In this document: positions 53,376 to 63,597 of the stretch, piece after piece
Numbering within the stretch: the stretch's first letter is position 1
Layout: each line of letters opens with the position of its first letter
Assembly: GCA_029990175.1 (NCBI GenBank)
Contig: JARKIP010000011.1
Location: 2,046,001 to 2,110,000, forward strand
DNA from: Petunia secreta
Lineage: Eukaryota > Streptophyta > Magnoliopsida > Solanales > Solanaceae
Length of the DNA: 64,000 nt
Direction of reading: 5' to 3'
Made by a program: the position numbers and the translations under genes
Notes under the pieces: model-generated
Told to the model about the DNA's origin: nothing
Databases searched by the model: none
What the model saw: the letters and a program-made list of their open reading frames with translations, nothing else

Positions 53376-55175
53376 ATGTCTGAAAGACCACCTCCATCCA
53401 CTCTTGCTGAAAGAATTGCTAGGGCTCGCCTAAAATTTCTCAAAAAGGGGGACAAGAAACTGGTCAAGAAGTTAAAATCAAGAGTCGTTCCTTCAACACC
53501 CACTACTCAAAGTTCATCTCAACCGTTACCTGAGGTAATTTCTGATCCTACTCCATCTACACCTGTTGGTTCAGTTGATATAGCCAGTCCTGGCATTGTA
53601 GAAACTGAAACCCTAGTTGCTGAATTAGATAAAGTAGTAGATGTTGAGCAGAGGGACAATATAGATAGGGGGAACCCACGTGAGGAGGAACAAGTAACTA
53701 AAGAGAATGAACCTAGAGAAGATGTGCAGGATGGTGTAGACGGTGTGACTAGAGGCGAGTTAAATATAGCCGAAAAAATAGAAGAACAGTTGAGGGAACT
53801 GGATAATGATGAATCTCTGAGAAAAGATGTTGGTGAGTCAAGTAAAGATGTGAGTGGAACAGGGGTGTGTTTAGAGGATTCTGTGCCTAAAGGCCCTGAG
53901 GGTGATGGAACTGCTACTGCTGAAGTTCCAGGGGGAGAGGGACAAGAACCTGTTACTTGTCTAAACCCTAGAGCTGATGATGCAGATTTTAGCTGGACAG
54001 AATCTGATGAAGATGGAAACAAGGAAGTTGTTGTTGAAAAACAAGAGAGTGACAAGGAAGAGAAAAAATTAAAAAGGAAAAGAAAATTTGGGGCAGAAGA
54101 TGAGAAGGTGACAGGTGAGGAAGAGGAGGATGAGGTGGTGTTTGTAAAAGAAAATAAAGTAGAGCCTGACAAAAGAAGACGGTTGGTGAGAGATGGGAAA
54201 CCAGTGTTGAAATCTAGACTGGTAGATGAAGATAGTGAAGGAGGTGACCAAGAGGCTAGTGAGCCTGTGGTCAGGAGAGTTGGTACTAGGTCGGCTTTCA
54301 AAATGCAGATGGAGAGGATTGAAAAGATAGGAAAGACAGTAAAAAATGTGAAGATGAGGGAAGAAGAGAAGAAGAAAGAAGAAGTGGAGATTGAATTTGG
54401 GAGACCTGAACTGGGAGTAATTCTGGATGTTCCTGCTGAAGGGTACTGCAGGTATGTTAAGCTAAAATGGCCAAAGAGAACAGATAGAGTTACTCCCTTA
54501 GATGTTGTGAGAAAGTTTTCAGGGAAACCCAGATTGAGGAAGGAGAGGAAGGTTGAGAAAAAGGAGATGGAGCCTGCACATCAGCTTTTGTTTGAGTTTG
54601 TGCATAGGTTTCTTCTGCCTAGGGGGGAAAGGAATTGTGAGGCTAGTGCTCTTGATCTGACCTATATGGATCTGATGGACAGAGGGGTAAAAATAAATTT
54701 GCCTGGGCTCATTATTAGGCACATAAAGAGAATCTGTGATACTGATCAGAAGCCACACTCTCTCGTGCATTCTTACATCATCCATCAGATTCTTGAGCAT
54801 TTTGGAGTGCCTTTAGGTGCAGGGAAGAAGCCAACTATCCATCAGAGGTTTGGGGTAAATGTGCTGAAGAGCTGTGACTTCTTTCAAGAAAGCAGGGCTT
54901 CCAAAAAGCCGATGCAGGTCAAGCAGGAGGAGTCAGAGGACAGTGAAGAGTTTGGACCTGATGAGGCCATCGGTGCTGTGCAGGAACTGGAGAAAATGGT
55001 TCTTGAAGTTAATGAAGAAAATGCTGAACTGCACAGGCAGTTGAAGGTGAAGGATCAAGAGATTGATCGCTTGAAGATTGATTGCCACAAGTATGAGGCC
55101 GAGCTGGTAATGGAGAGGGCCAAAAATACGAAACAACTTGAGGCACTCGTTAAGCACTTCAACCTTCAGCTGTGA
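53376..55175 (+). CDS. Element H ORF3 ('env-like' position), acidic protein with coiled coil
   Basis: The start is placed at the ATG at 53376 (MSERPPPSTLAERIARAR); 599 residues. The N-terminal half is very rich in Glu, Asp, Lys and Ser, with basic clusters (KKLKRKRKF near 230-240) that look like nuclear-targeting signals. Residues about 360-520 form a more hydrophobic globular part: LLFEFVHRFLLPRGERNC, VKINLPGLIIRHI, LVHSYIIHQILEHFGVPLG. This resembles plant 'putative transposon protein' domains. The last 75 residues form a coiled coil. The ORF occupies the place of the so-called envelope gene of SIRE elements, but I see no signal peptide or membrane segment. Function unknown. Confidence 0.8.
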   Translation: MSERPPPSTLAERIARARLKFLKKGDKKLVKKLKSRVVPSTPTTQSSSQPLPEVISDPTPSTPVGSVDIASPGIVETETLVAELDKVVDVEQRDNIDRGNPREEEQVTKENEPREDVQDGVDGVTRGELNIAEKIEEQLRELDNDESLRKDVGESSKDVSGTGVCLEDSVPKGPEGDGTATAEVPGGEGQEPVTCLNPRADDADFSWTESDEDGNKEVVVEKQESDKEEKKLKRKRKFGAEDEKVTGEEEEDEVVFVKENKVEPDKRRRLVRDGKPVLKSRLVDEDSEGGDQEASEPVVRRVGTRSAFKMQMERIEKIGKTVKNVKMREEEKKKEEVEIEFGRPELGVILDVPAEGYCRYVKLKWPKRTDRVTPLDVVRKFSGKPRLRKERKVEKKEMEPAHQLLFEFVHRFLLPRGERNCEASALDLTYMDLMDRGVKINLPGLIIRHIKRICDTDQKPHSLVHSYIIHQILEHFGVPLGAGKKPTIHQRFGVNVLKSCDFFQESRASKKPMQVKQEESEDSEEFGPDEAIGAVQELEKMVLEVNEENAELHRQLKVKDQEIDRLKIDCHKYEAELVMERAKNTKQLEALVKHFNLQL

Positions 55176-55645
55176 TTCTTCCAGTCCTGTCCTCCTATCT
55201 GTCTCTTTTTCCTACCCCACCTGATCTTTATTCCTCCCTATTCTCCCTTGATTGCATGATTTGGATAATTAAGACAATTTCAATTTTTGTTGTGTAACTA
55301 AATAGAGTGGTGCTGCTGTCACCCTCTGGATGTTGATTTTAAATTTCTTATGTTTGCGACTGTTTCTTGTTTCAGTACCTGGTTCCTTGTTGGGCCCTTA
55401 TTTTGATATACCTATGTTCTTGACACTGATGAGCTGCCTTGTGCTATAGACTAGATTAATCTGACAAGTTCCTGCAGGTCTTTGAATCTTTTCGATGATG
55501 CCAAAAGGGGGAAGAAGGAATGTTGGGGTGTTTGTGACCTAACTCATCTGTTTTTATTGTTCTGTTATTTTTCTGTTCTTGTTTTGGTATATGTTATGTA
55601 GGTTCTTGGGCAACGTTTGTTTGTCATCATCAAAAAGGGGGAATT
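55176..55645 (+). other. Element H 3' untranslated region with polypurine tract
   Basis: The tract AAAAAGGGGGAA at 55632-55643 directly precedes the 3' LTR. A second purine block CAAAAGGGGGAAGAAGG lies near 55501-55517 and could be an extra plus-strand primer. Confidence 0.75.
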
Positions 55646-56547
55646 TGTTGAGAGCTGGTTTTGAAGTATGACAAACGAGAAGGACACTGAGGTTCAGGAG
55701 AAGAACCTTGTCCTTGCGATGAAGGACACGCTTGATCGAAAAGATTACGGGTTGCAAATCCCTGAGGAACTAGGAGTAGTGGCGCGTGGCTGTTGACGTA
55801 TCCTAGTCAGACTAAAAGAGGCGGTGTCCAGGCTGTATCTTTGAAGTGTGGACAAGAGTTAGACTTTAACATGGAAAAGAGTTACTGCGAATCTGATATT
55901 GCCATAATTAAGAGAATTCCCAGCAGGACTCAACTAGGGTTGTAAGACCTATATAAAAGCAAGTAGGAGAGACAGCCGAAATTAGTTTTTCAAATAGAGA
56001 GTCGAAAGCATATAGAGGTGATCTGAAGAACTGTCTACGTTGGAAAACTGAAGAAGACAACTGGTTTGCATGCTGAGTATTTGAGTCTAGATCTCTTGTC
56101 TAGGTTCATCGAGTTGTAAGTTGTCTCTGTTACAAGTGTTCATTGTTTTGTCTATTAGCTTATTTCAGAAGCGTATGTATTAGGCAAACTACTTTGTGAT
56201 TACTAGAAAAAGCTAGAGTTTAGCTTTGGTTAGTGATTAGGGTCTAGAGTGTAGCCCCTTGGTTACAGAGTCTGTAATCTGAAACGTTGCTCTTGTGTTA
56301 GTGGATTGTGATTCAAAATCCCAGAGTGTGGGTCGTGGTTTTTCTCCCTTGAGCAAGGAGTTTTCCACGTAAAATCCTTGTGTTCTTGGTGAATGTTTTT
56401 GAAGCGTGTTCTTAAGTATAGTTTGCATAGAAGAGAACTGAGGAACCTTGGTCTACTACGGAAGAACCAGGTTCTTACAACAAAAATCGGAGGACACTAT
56501 TCAACCCCCCCCTTCTAGTGTCCTTAGGAGGTGCTCAAAGTATAACA
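55646..56547 (+). repeat. Element H 3' LTR
   Basis: This is 902 bp, apparently identical to the 5' LTR, with a TATA box at 55950-55959. It is followed by CAATG and then by host coding sequence, so its promoter could drive the host gene's 3' half. Confidence 0.95.
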
Positions 56548-56716
56548 CAATGCCAAAACTAATCCATTTGAAACGAATCCCAAAACCATGCATGTTTCAG
56601 TAACTTCTTTGCTCATTTATATGGTGTTAAGTAGAGATTTTCTTGTCATCATCTTTATAGGAAATTCTCTGGCCTCGTACACCTTGTTTTGGTTTTCTTT
56701 AGTATTCTCTCTTTAG

Positions 56717-56937
56717 CTTCTACTGCCTCTGTCTTGTTCCTGGACTCTATTTCCCCTGTTGTATATTTTGCTCTGTTTTCTGGTTTGTGGAGGTGAAGTG
56801 TTACATTGGGTTTTCAAAAATATTATGCAGCATTTTGAAGAAGAATCATATATTCAGAGAAGGAGAGGTGAACCACTTTGGAACTTTGTAAGGAGGAGGA
56901 TGAATATGGTTTTATATCGGGGGAACAAAGCTTAGAC
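56717..56937. other. 3' flank of the small membrane-protein gene
   Basis: This is AT-rich with no feature recognised. It ends at the start of the Copia LTR at 56938. Confidence 0.5.
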
Positions 56938-58259
56938 TGTTGGGATACACTAATAACTATATGGCTTTAGTTGGATCCTAGTTGAACAGTTGGTTATTCA
57001 CTTATTAAATATAATGAATTATTATTTATTTAGACCAATTGTGCCATATGTGTCCTATTATTTATATAGTAATTGATTTAGAGTGTAGAGTCAAGCTTAT
57101 ACGCAGAAGATTAAATCATCGATTCTTATAAATAATAAAGTAATGTTCACAATCTAAGATGGAAATTGGACAAATCCATCAGTATGATTGTAGTACAAGA
57201 TTATATGTAATTTATCTTGATTATGGGAATGGTATAGTTCCAACTTCTTGTGCTAGTGCATTGTATGTGTATTGAACGGACCAGGTAGAGATAAGTGTTT
57301 TTATACAGACTATATAAAACAAACTCTCTAGCTCATCAGCTGTACTTATACTCTTCATCTTGATATAGCTATTATTAGTGGTGTATACTATTCATTATCT
57401 TGATTATCAATAGGTGAGGTTCAGGATATTTGGGTCAAATAATTCGTGATAAGTTGAATAATGATAATATGCATTTGCAAAGTGATAGCTAGTTGATCGA
57501 ATCCACGTCTCGGTAAAGAAATTGATGACACCCCTTTATGAAAGTTTATAAGTTTCTATGTGTAAATCTGGCTAGTGGATTTTATATCCGGCACATGGAA
57601 TGAGTTAAGTAGAAGTCTAAAGGATATTCATTTAGTCAATATATTGAATTGTCAGTAATTTAATAATATTGATTGGTGTCTGTAATTTTAACGTGGGGAG
57701 TTAAAAGAGATTTGATGGAAGAATTCGAAATTCAACTGAGGATTGCAATTACGAATTTCTGATTGAAATAATTTGTAATTTACTATGAAAAGGTTAATGC
57801 TAGAGAAATTGAATTAAATCCATAATTGAAAGCCTCATTAATTAATTATGTGGTCCCTGTTGTGATCGAATCCAATTAGGACTAGTAGAGAGATTTCTTG
57901 GTGGAAAAGAATATAGACAGTTTTGGAAAAGGGTTTTACCCTCAAAACTATATAAATGGAGTTCTTGGCCAAAAGGAAAAACACAAGAAAAATAAATAGT
58001 TTTCTCTCTCTGAAACACTTAGTCCACCCAAGTGATTATTAGTCTATGTATTATTCGCGCACACGACAGAAGATCATGGAACTAGAAGACGATCTCATGG
58101 ATGATCTTGCTCGTGATTGAAGATTCGTTTCGTGGTTGAAGTTACACTTCAAGTGGTATTCCGTTTTATGTTTAAGTAAAACTAAATATGTGCTAGTTGT
58201 CTAGATTACATGTGAGTTCATGATCCTGAAATTGTTTTCGCTGTGTTTATATTCCTTCA
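56938..58259 (+). mobile_element. Element L: Copia 5' LTR remnant
   Basis: It begins TGTTGGGATACAC and ends near TTCCTTCA, about 1.32 kb. The fixing evidence is TTGGTATCAGAGTCTG at 58261, a Met-tRNA primer site right after the LTR. Only about 400 bp of leader follow before element K begins. No second LTR or gag is in the window. The start is less certain than the end. Confidence 0.65.
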
Positions 58260-58663
58260 ATTGGTATCAGAGTCTGCTCACGTCTAACTAGATAACTAGG
58301 GTTTCATGAAAATGATTTGTTTGTTTGCATCTTATCGGACAACATGAACGTATTTGTATATATGTAGGATTATATACATGAATATGTTGATTTTACTATC
58401 TTTGTTTTAATGTATGAAGTATGTAATTAAGAGATATGATATGAACATGGTATGGCAGCAAAAGAGTGGATATGTTACATTTAAGAGATATGATATGAAC
58501 ATGGTATGGCAGCAAAAGAGTGGATATGTTACATTGGTTTAGGAAAAGTACAAAAATTTTCCTTTGTCGTGTTCAAAGTTTAGATTTGCAGTTATTACTG
58601 CGTGGAAATGAATGTCTAGTGTTCTTTGCTGTTGCAAGACGAGTTATTACTCATGGCATTGCA
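58260..58663 (+). other. Element L leader remnant
   Basis: Primer site at 58261-58272, then AT-rich sequence with a perfect 54-bp tandem duplication. There is no reading frame. Confidence 0.5.
58427..58534. repeat. 54-bp perfect tandem duplication
   Basis: Two identical units, 58427-58480 and 58481-58534, each starting TTAAGAGATATG. Confidence 0.95.
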
Positions 58664-58668
58664 AAGTT

Positions 58669-59377
58669 TGTTTAACCTAGATCCGACTTTAGGCCAATTA
58701 ACAATTAAATTTGTATTTACGGAGTCACGATCAATAGTTTAGACTAAGAGTTTAAATGATGAATGGCGTTAGTTATTAGAGTAGCAATATATTCGTGATT
58801 TCCACTAATGATAATTAACAATATGGAAACAGTATGTAACCGGAAATGAATAAAGTTAAAGCGTTAATAAAATAGGTAGAGATAACCGTATTGGATCGCT
58901 TGACCCCGGTGAGAGTTCCCCGTTACTGATCGCACTAGAAGACTAGAGATCAAAGTATTCAACGAATGCAAGCAAAGAACAGTGTTTGAGCAAGAGTAAG
59001 AGAGAGTATTCCTATTGATGTTGTAGACAGGAAGTAAAGTTATATCACAATGATTTAGGACGAGTGCTATTTATAGGTTTGATAGGCGTCCGTTGAGTTC
59101 TGTAACCGCTGGGCACGTATCCGTTGGATATGTAACCGCTGGATTATAATTACTGCCTTTATGACCATTCATTGAGTAATCGCACATGATCAGGTTAATA
59201 ATTACTCATTCAGATCATGTTGACCTGAGAAGTGTTACATTGCTGCTCTGGATCTGCTCGTGGTAACCGCCTGGCTAGTTATATGTCCACTAGATGTCTG
59301 TCTGGTGGAATCTCTGCCCGTGCCACGTGGCAGACACGTGTCACCTTTTTAGATGTCACCAGTTTTCATCCAATACA
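58669..59377 (-). repeat. Element K left LTR (3' LTR)
   Basis: TGTTTAACC to CCAATACA, 709 bp. Next to it AGATAGTCCCCGCACTTCTC (59377-59396) is the complement of the polypurine tract, very like the one in J. The rest of the LTR is not similar to J by eye. Confidence 0.75.
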
Positions 59378-59820
59378 GATAGTCCCCGCACTTCTCGAGC
59401 AGAGATTCTGCTCGAGGAGTGGATGTGAATTTTGGCGGGAATTTTCATTTTGTAAAATCCAATCCTTGTATGACGAAGCTGGGTGACGTACGTAACTTAC
59501 CAGCTACATGACAATTCCCCATGACGTGCACATTAAATGCGTAGTGTAAAAAATGAACTGCAGCTAGCACACCTACACGTCCGCAGCCTGCTTCGAAGTG
59601 ACTACAGCGCGTCCTAAGGGTAAAAATAATGATTTTAACCGCCTCAATCACGTGCAAACGTCGACTGCTGATCGCGAGGTAACCGCTGCACTTCAGGGTA
59701 ATGATGACACCTCGAAAGTTGGTGAAACCTACTTCTTCTTTTGATGGTTGGATCTGATTGTGGCCTCTCCGATAGTCTCCACGTGTCTTGTGGGAAGTTG
59801 ATGGGCCGGATTTTTACTCT

Positions 59821-59830
59821 TATAAATAGG
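59821..59830 (+). promoter_or_regulatory. TATA box of the antisense gene in K
   Basis: TATAAATAGG, about 120 bp before the ATG at 59941, the same spacing as in J. Confidence 0.65.
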
Positions 59831-59940
59831 GGTTTGTTGAGTTAAAACCCTTTTTACTTGCTTTCATTTTCCTCCTGCTAAATTTTGAGAATTCTTTGAA
59901 TACCCTTCAACTTTCTAGATTTCTCAATTTCTCGTGAATC

Positions 59941-62626
59941 ATGTTTTCAAAAGCTAGGAGAAACCAAAATATGGATGCTGCAGCTGGTAGTTCTTTTGCA
60001 GCCACCCCCAGGCCTAGGGCTACTCAGGCCACTGCTGCGGAGATCATCCCTAAGAAATGGGGTGAGTTGGAAAAAGATTGTAACATCAAAGCTTTCCACA
60101 ATCACGGAGATATACGCGTCTGGTCAGCGTATAGATTCAAATCCGGGATCACATCGGAGGTGATCCCACGGGTTAGAGCAGACTGCAATTGGGATGCGAG
60201 TATCCCCCTCTTGCTGGTCTCCGAAGCGGAGAAAATTACTTCACATAGGGCTAGGTGGACAGCTATGTGCACCTACCCTTTTACAGTTGGATGTAAACTA
60301 CCCCTGCATCCTGTGTGTGAGAGTCTCTGCAGGGAATATTTACTCTGCCCAGGGCAGCTGTGCCCTAGCGTGTATAGAATAGTTACACTCTTGGATTGGT
60401 TTGCAGCAGAAACCGACCAAGTTTTTGAATATGAACATTTTATTTCTTTGTATAGTTTACAAATTTTCAAGGACGGCTTTGTAAACGCTTGGATGCGCGG
60501 GAGCAAGGGCTTGGTGCGCAGCTCCGAGGACACAAGCGACGGGGTTGGTTGCACCGGTATGTGTTCATGCGCACCCAGGCCCTGACATTCAACTCCAAGA
60601 CTTTTCTTCCCGAGGTTTGGAACAAGAACCGTAAGTCCCCGAGTTTTCTTTTAAGTTTTCCATGTTTCCTCTTTTCTTCTCGTCTGCTTATTCCTTTGGT
60701 TCTTCTTTGTAGCCGCCAAGCGACCCTACGACAAGCTCATATCAGTCGATGAGCTGACGGCGTAGGTTGAGGCGATCTTGAAGGAGTTCTCCCCTGAGAA
60801 GAGAGAATGGGCGTACTTTGCTGCGCAGAAGGGTTTGACCGTGAAGACTCACGGTGAGAATTTTCTGTTGTTATAGCCATTTCTTTCCTTTGTAGTTTCG
60901 CTGTGTCTGACCATTCTGCCTTTTGCAGGTCTGGGTACTCAGGGGGACTTTTTCCCTGCCCCTCCCCCTCAGGCCGTGCCTTCTGGGTCCGCTGTTGATC
61001 CCGATGCTGAAGTCGCATCTATACTGGCTTTGGCGGAGGCACTGCGCGGTAGGGAAGGTGGTGAGGAGCTTCTATCCAGTGGCCTTGGTTCCTTGAAGAG
61101 GAAGAAGAAGGGCCAAGGTGAGGGAGGAGCACGGAATAAGTCCGCACGTAAGACTTCCGTTGCTGCCGGGCAAACCTCAACTGCTGGAGGTGAGTCCTCA
61201 CCCAAAGCTAATGTACTAGAGTCTGCAGAAGAGAGTGCTAAGACCACTACCGAAGTCCCCGAGTCTGCACGGGGAGAGGGTTTAGACAAGGTGGTGATTG
61301 ATGTTTCAGATACTGAGATTGAAACTAATGAACCCCTTGTGCGAAAACCTTATCTTCGGAGCGATAAGAGGAAAGTTGAGGAAGAGGCTGCCCGTACTCC
61401 GAAGAGGAGTCCCCGAGTTGATGATGGGGTGAAGGTGGCTCCTTCCCGTACGTATAAAGGGAAAGGGAAAGTGGGTGAAGAAGAAGAAGAAGAAGAAGAA
61501 GAAGAAGAAGAAGAAGAAGAAGAAGAAGAAGAAGAAGAGATAAGAGAAGAGGTTCCCCAAGAGGGTGGCCGAGGTCCTCGTGTTTTTCGCTTCGAGGACC
61601 TGGAGATGTGGCCACTGAGGGGCCGATGCCTGTTGGTCTACACGAGTGTGACACGGTAGATCCTGGAGTGGAGGGTGACTCCGACATATCAACAAAAAGG
61701 CTCATCTGGCGGTCAGTCATCAATGGTCAGACCGGATTAAAGGACATTAAGGGTGTGCGCTACAAGTTTGGTCCAACCTACCCCTCTGAACAAGCTTGGG
61801 AACCCATGTATTGCGAGAGGAAGCATACCATGAGGCTAGCCCCTGACGCCAACTCTATATCCAGGCCGGGCAGTTTAGCCAAGGCGGTTTCATCACTCAT
61901 TGGTCCCCGAGAGAAGTGGACAATGAGGGAAATGAGTGATGAGAAGTTGGCTTTTACAATTGCTGTCGATTCTACCCGGGTAAGTGTTTTCCGCATGTGT
62001 TGGGAGTAATTTGACTTCAGACTTCTAACTTTTACTTCTTTTGCTTCTCCAGTCAAGTATGATGTCTACCGAGCTAATGTTCCGCTGGAGGATCAACAAC
62101 GTCGATCAGGTACTCGAGGTAAAGAAAGAGTTGCTGGATGCTCTGAAGGAGAATAAGATCCTGGCAGAGCAATGCGGTCTCCTTGGGAGTGAAGTTAATC
62201 GATTGGCTGAAGTTAACAATGAGCGAATTGAGCGGATTAACGAACTCACCAAGGAGAAGGACCTTCTTTCTGAAGAGAAAGAAGGGTTCACACAATCTGT
62301 CCAGGGTCTAGAGATTCTGCTTGAAGAATGTAAGTCTTCGTTGAACAGAGCTCTCGATGAGCGTGGATCTCTTGAGATGGACCTGCAAAGGGCTAATGAA
62401 GAGTCCGATAGGGCCAGAGCTGAGCTTCAAGCTGCTAAGGACCAGGTTGCCTAGTCGGTGAGTGCTCAAATCGCGTTATCTAAGGACTTGGCAAACCTGC
62501 GCGACCAATCTGAAATCAAGGCAAAGCTTGCTATGCTCGAGGCTTAGCGTTCACTGCTCGGGCACATCCAGACTAAGCAGATCAACGTTGAGGAGATGCT
62601 GCTTAAAACAAAGAGCGTTGTTCGTG
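59941..62626 (+). pseudogene. Antisense spliced gene in K, same family as in J
   Basis: Exon 1 (59941-60630) starts MFSKARRNQN and carries the same domain as J: TYPFTVGCKLPLHPVCESL, then LLDWFAAETDQVF and FKDGFVNAW. A one-base loss near 60540 shifts the frame before GWLHRYVFMRT. Introns with GT...AG ends lie at 60631-60712, 60854-60928 and 61980-62052. Exon 2 has a TAG near 60764. Exon 3 is charged and contains a (GAA)n run coding about 22 Glu, then a frameshift near 61605. Exon 4 is a coiled coil with stops at 62452 and 62546. At 62626 the gene is cut by the deletion into reverse transcriptase. The shared gene structure shows J and K inherited it. Confidence 0.75.
61477..61538 (+). repeat. 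(GAA)n microsatellite in the K antisense gene
   Basis: About 62 bp of pure GAA coding poly-glutamate. The opposite strand gives poly-Leu and poly-Phe open stretches, which are artefacts. Confidence 0.95.
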
Positions 62627-63597
62627 GAGTAAGACAAATACTGAATCTTTCTCCCGAGGGATATGAATCTTCGCAGGGCTGCCACTCTCCCGGTCAATTT
62701 CATGACGTCTTTCCGGTTGTGGAGTACGTCTGGGATTGACTCGATAGCTTTGATATGAGCGGGATTGACCTCAATCCCATGCTGAGAAATGATAAAGCCC
62801 AGGAATTTTCCCGACCCGAATCCGAATGCACACTTCTCCGGGTTCAGCTTCATGTTGTACTGATCGAGTATTCGAAAAGCTTCTTTTAGATGCGCTAGAT
62901 GGTCCTCTGCTCGTTTGGATTTGACCAGCATGTCATCGATGTACACTTCCATAGTCTTATCGATATGGTCATGGAACATTCGATTGACTAGGCGCTGATA
63001 CGTTGCACCTGCATTTTTCAATCCAAATGGCATAACTTTATAACAATACGTACCTCTGCAGGTTATGAACGCTGTCTTTTCTTGGTCATCGGAGTCCATC
63101 AATATCTAGTTGTACCCAGAGTATGCGTCGAGGAGAGTGAGCACCTCGTGCAGACTCGCCATTCACCATTTTTCTTTGGCAAAACGACCACGTTGGCTAG
63201 CATGTCTGGGTATTTGACTTCACGTACAGATCCAGTTTTCAACAACCGGTCGACCTCATTGTTGATGACCTGATTCTGAAAAGCTCCTTGCTGGCGCTTC
63301 TTCTGTTTTACCGGGCGGTGGTATGGGTCGACGTTCAACCTGTGAGAGATAATATATGGAGAAATACCTGTCATATCTGCATGAGACCAAGCGAACGTTG
63401 TGTGCCACTCTTTGAGGAATTGGAGGATGTCTCCTCGTAAGTTCACTCAACTCGGTCCCTAAGTAGACCTTCCGCTCCGGCTTGTCTGCGAATAATTCTT
63501 TGGGTTCCAAAGCTTCCACGGTCGGCATGTGGCTTTCCTGTTCATCCAGCTTTGTGATGAATTCTGGGACCTCGTGCTTTGGTTCTTCGTGTGGCAT
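62627..63597 (-). pseudogene. Element K reverse transcriptase, deleted
   Basis: Reading leftwards, a linker with KPERKVYLGTEL (63480) meets a frameshift near 63440. Then come FAWSHADMTGISPYI and VVLPKKNGEW (63160). About 40 residues normally found next (the DFTDLNKACPKD region) are missing, and the sequence resumes with EVLTLLDAYSGYN (63130). A stop replaces Q in GYNQI. YIDDMLVKS is at about 62940. It breaks off after GRVAALRRFIS at 62630, where the antisense gene's exon 4 abuts. RNase H and integrase are absent. Confidence 0.85.

Larger units (their letters stand above)
46287..56547 (+). mobile_element. Element H: intact SIRE-type Copia retrotransposon
   Basis: The 902-bp LTRs (46287-47188 and 55646-56547) appear identical. 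Perfect CAATG duplications flank them (46282-46286 and 56548-56552). The order is primer site TGGTATCAGAGC, gag (772 codons), pol (about 1,050 codons), ORF3 (599 codons), polypurine tract, LTR. Integrase precedes reverse transcriptase, the Copia order. A third ORF after pol marks the SIRE/Maximus group. All frames are open and catalytic residues are present. It is the youngest element here and may still be mobile, and it interrupts a host gene. Confidence 0.95.
46097..56716 (+). pseudogene. Host gene for a small membrane protein, split by Copia element H
   Basis: Exonic sequence is 46097-46286 and 56553-56716. When H and one CAATG duplication are removed, the frame is continuous for 117 codons (ATG in good context AATGGCC, stop TAG at 56714). 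The protein starts MANTSS. It has one hydrophobic segment near residues 42-57 (LTILGFFFTTLNFL) and a long one near 86-117 (LVIIFIGNSLASYTLFWF). I do not recognise the family. A TATA box at 46008-46017 and a MITE just upstream complete the locus. With H in place the frame reads into the LTR and stops after eight extra codons. It could also be a non-coding open stretch; the TATA, start context and intact length argue for a gene. Confidence 0.55.

Noticed and set aside
53519..54301. 260-codon Ser/Thr-rich open stretch on the minus strand
   Set aside because: It is antisense to the Glu/Asp/Lys-rich part of H ORF3; the composition of the sense frame explains it.
53376..55175. Envelope gene of an endogenous retrovirus-like element
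   Set aside because: No signal peptide, membrane segment or fusion-like region is seen; the position alone gives the 'env-like' label.
61306..61723. Minus-strand open stretches with long runs of Leu or Phe
   Set aside because: They are the reverse complement of the (GAA)n microsatellite in the plus-strand gene of K.
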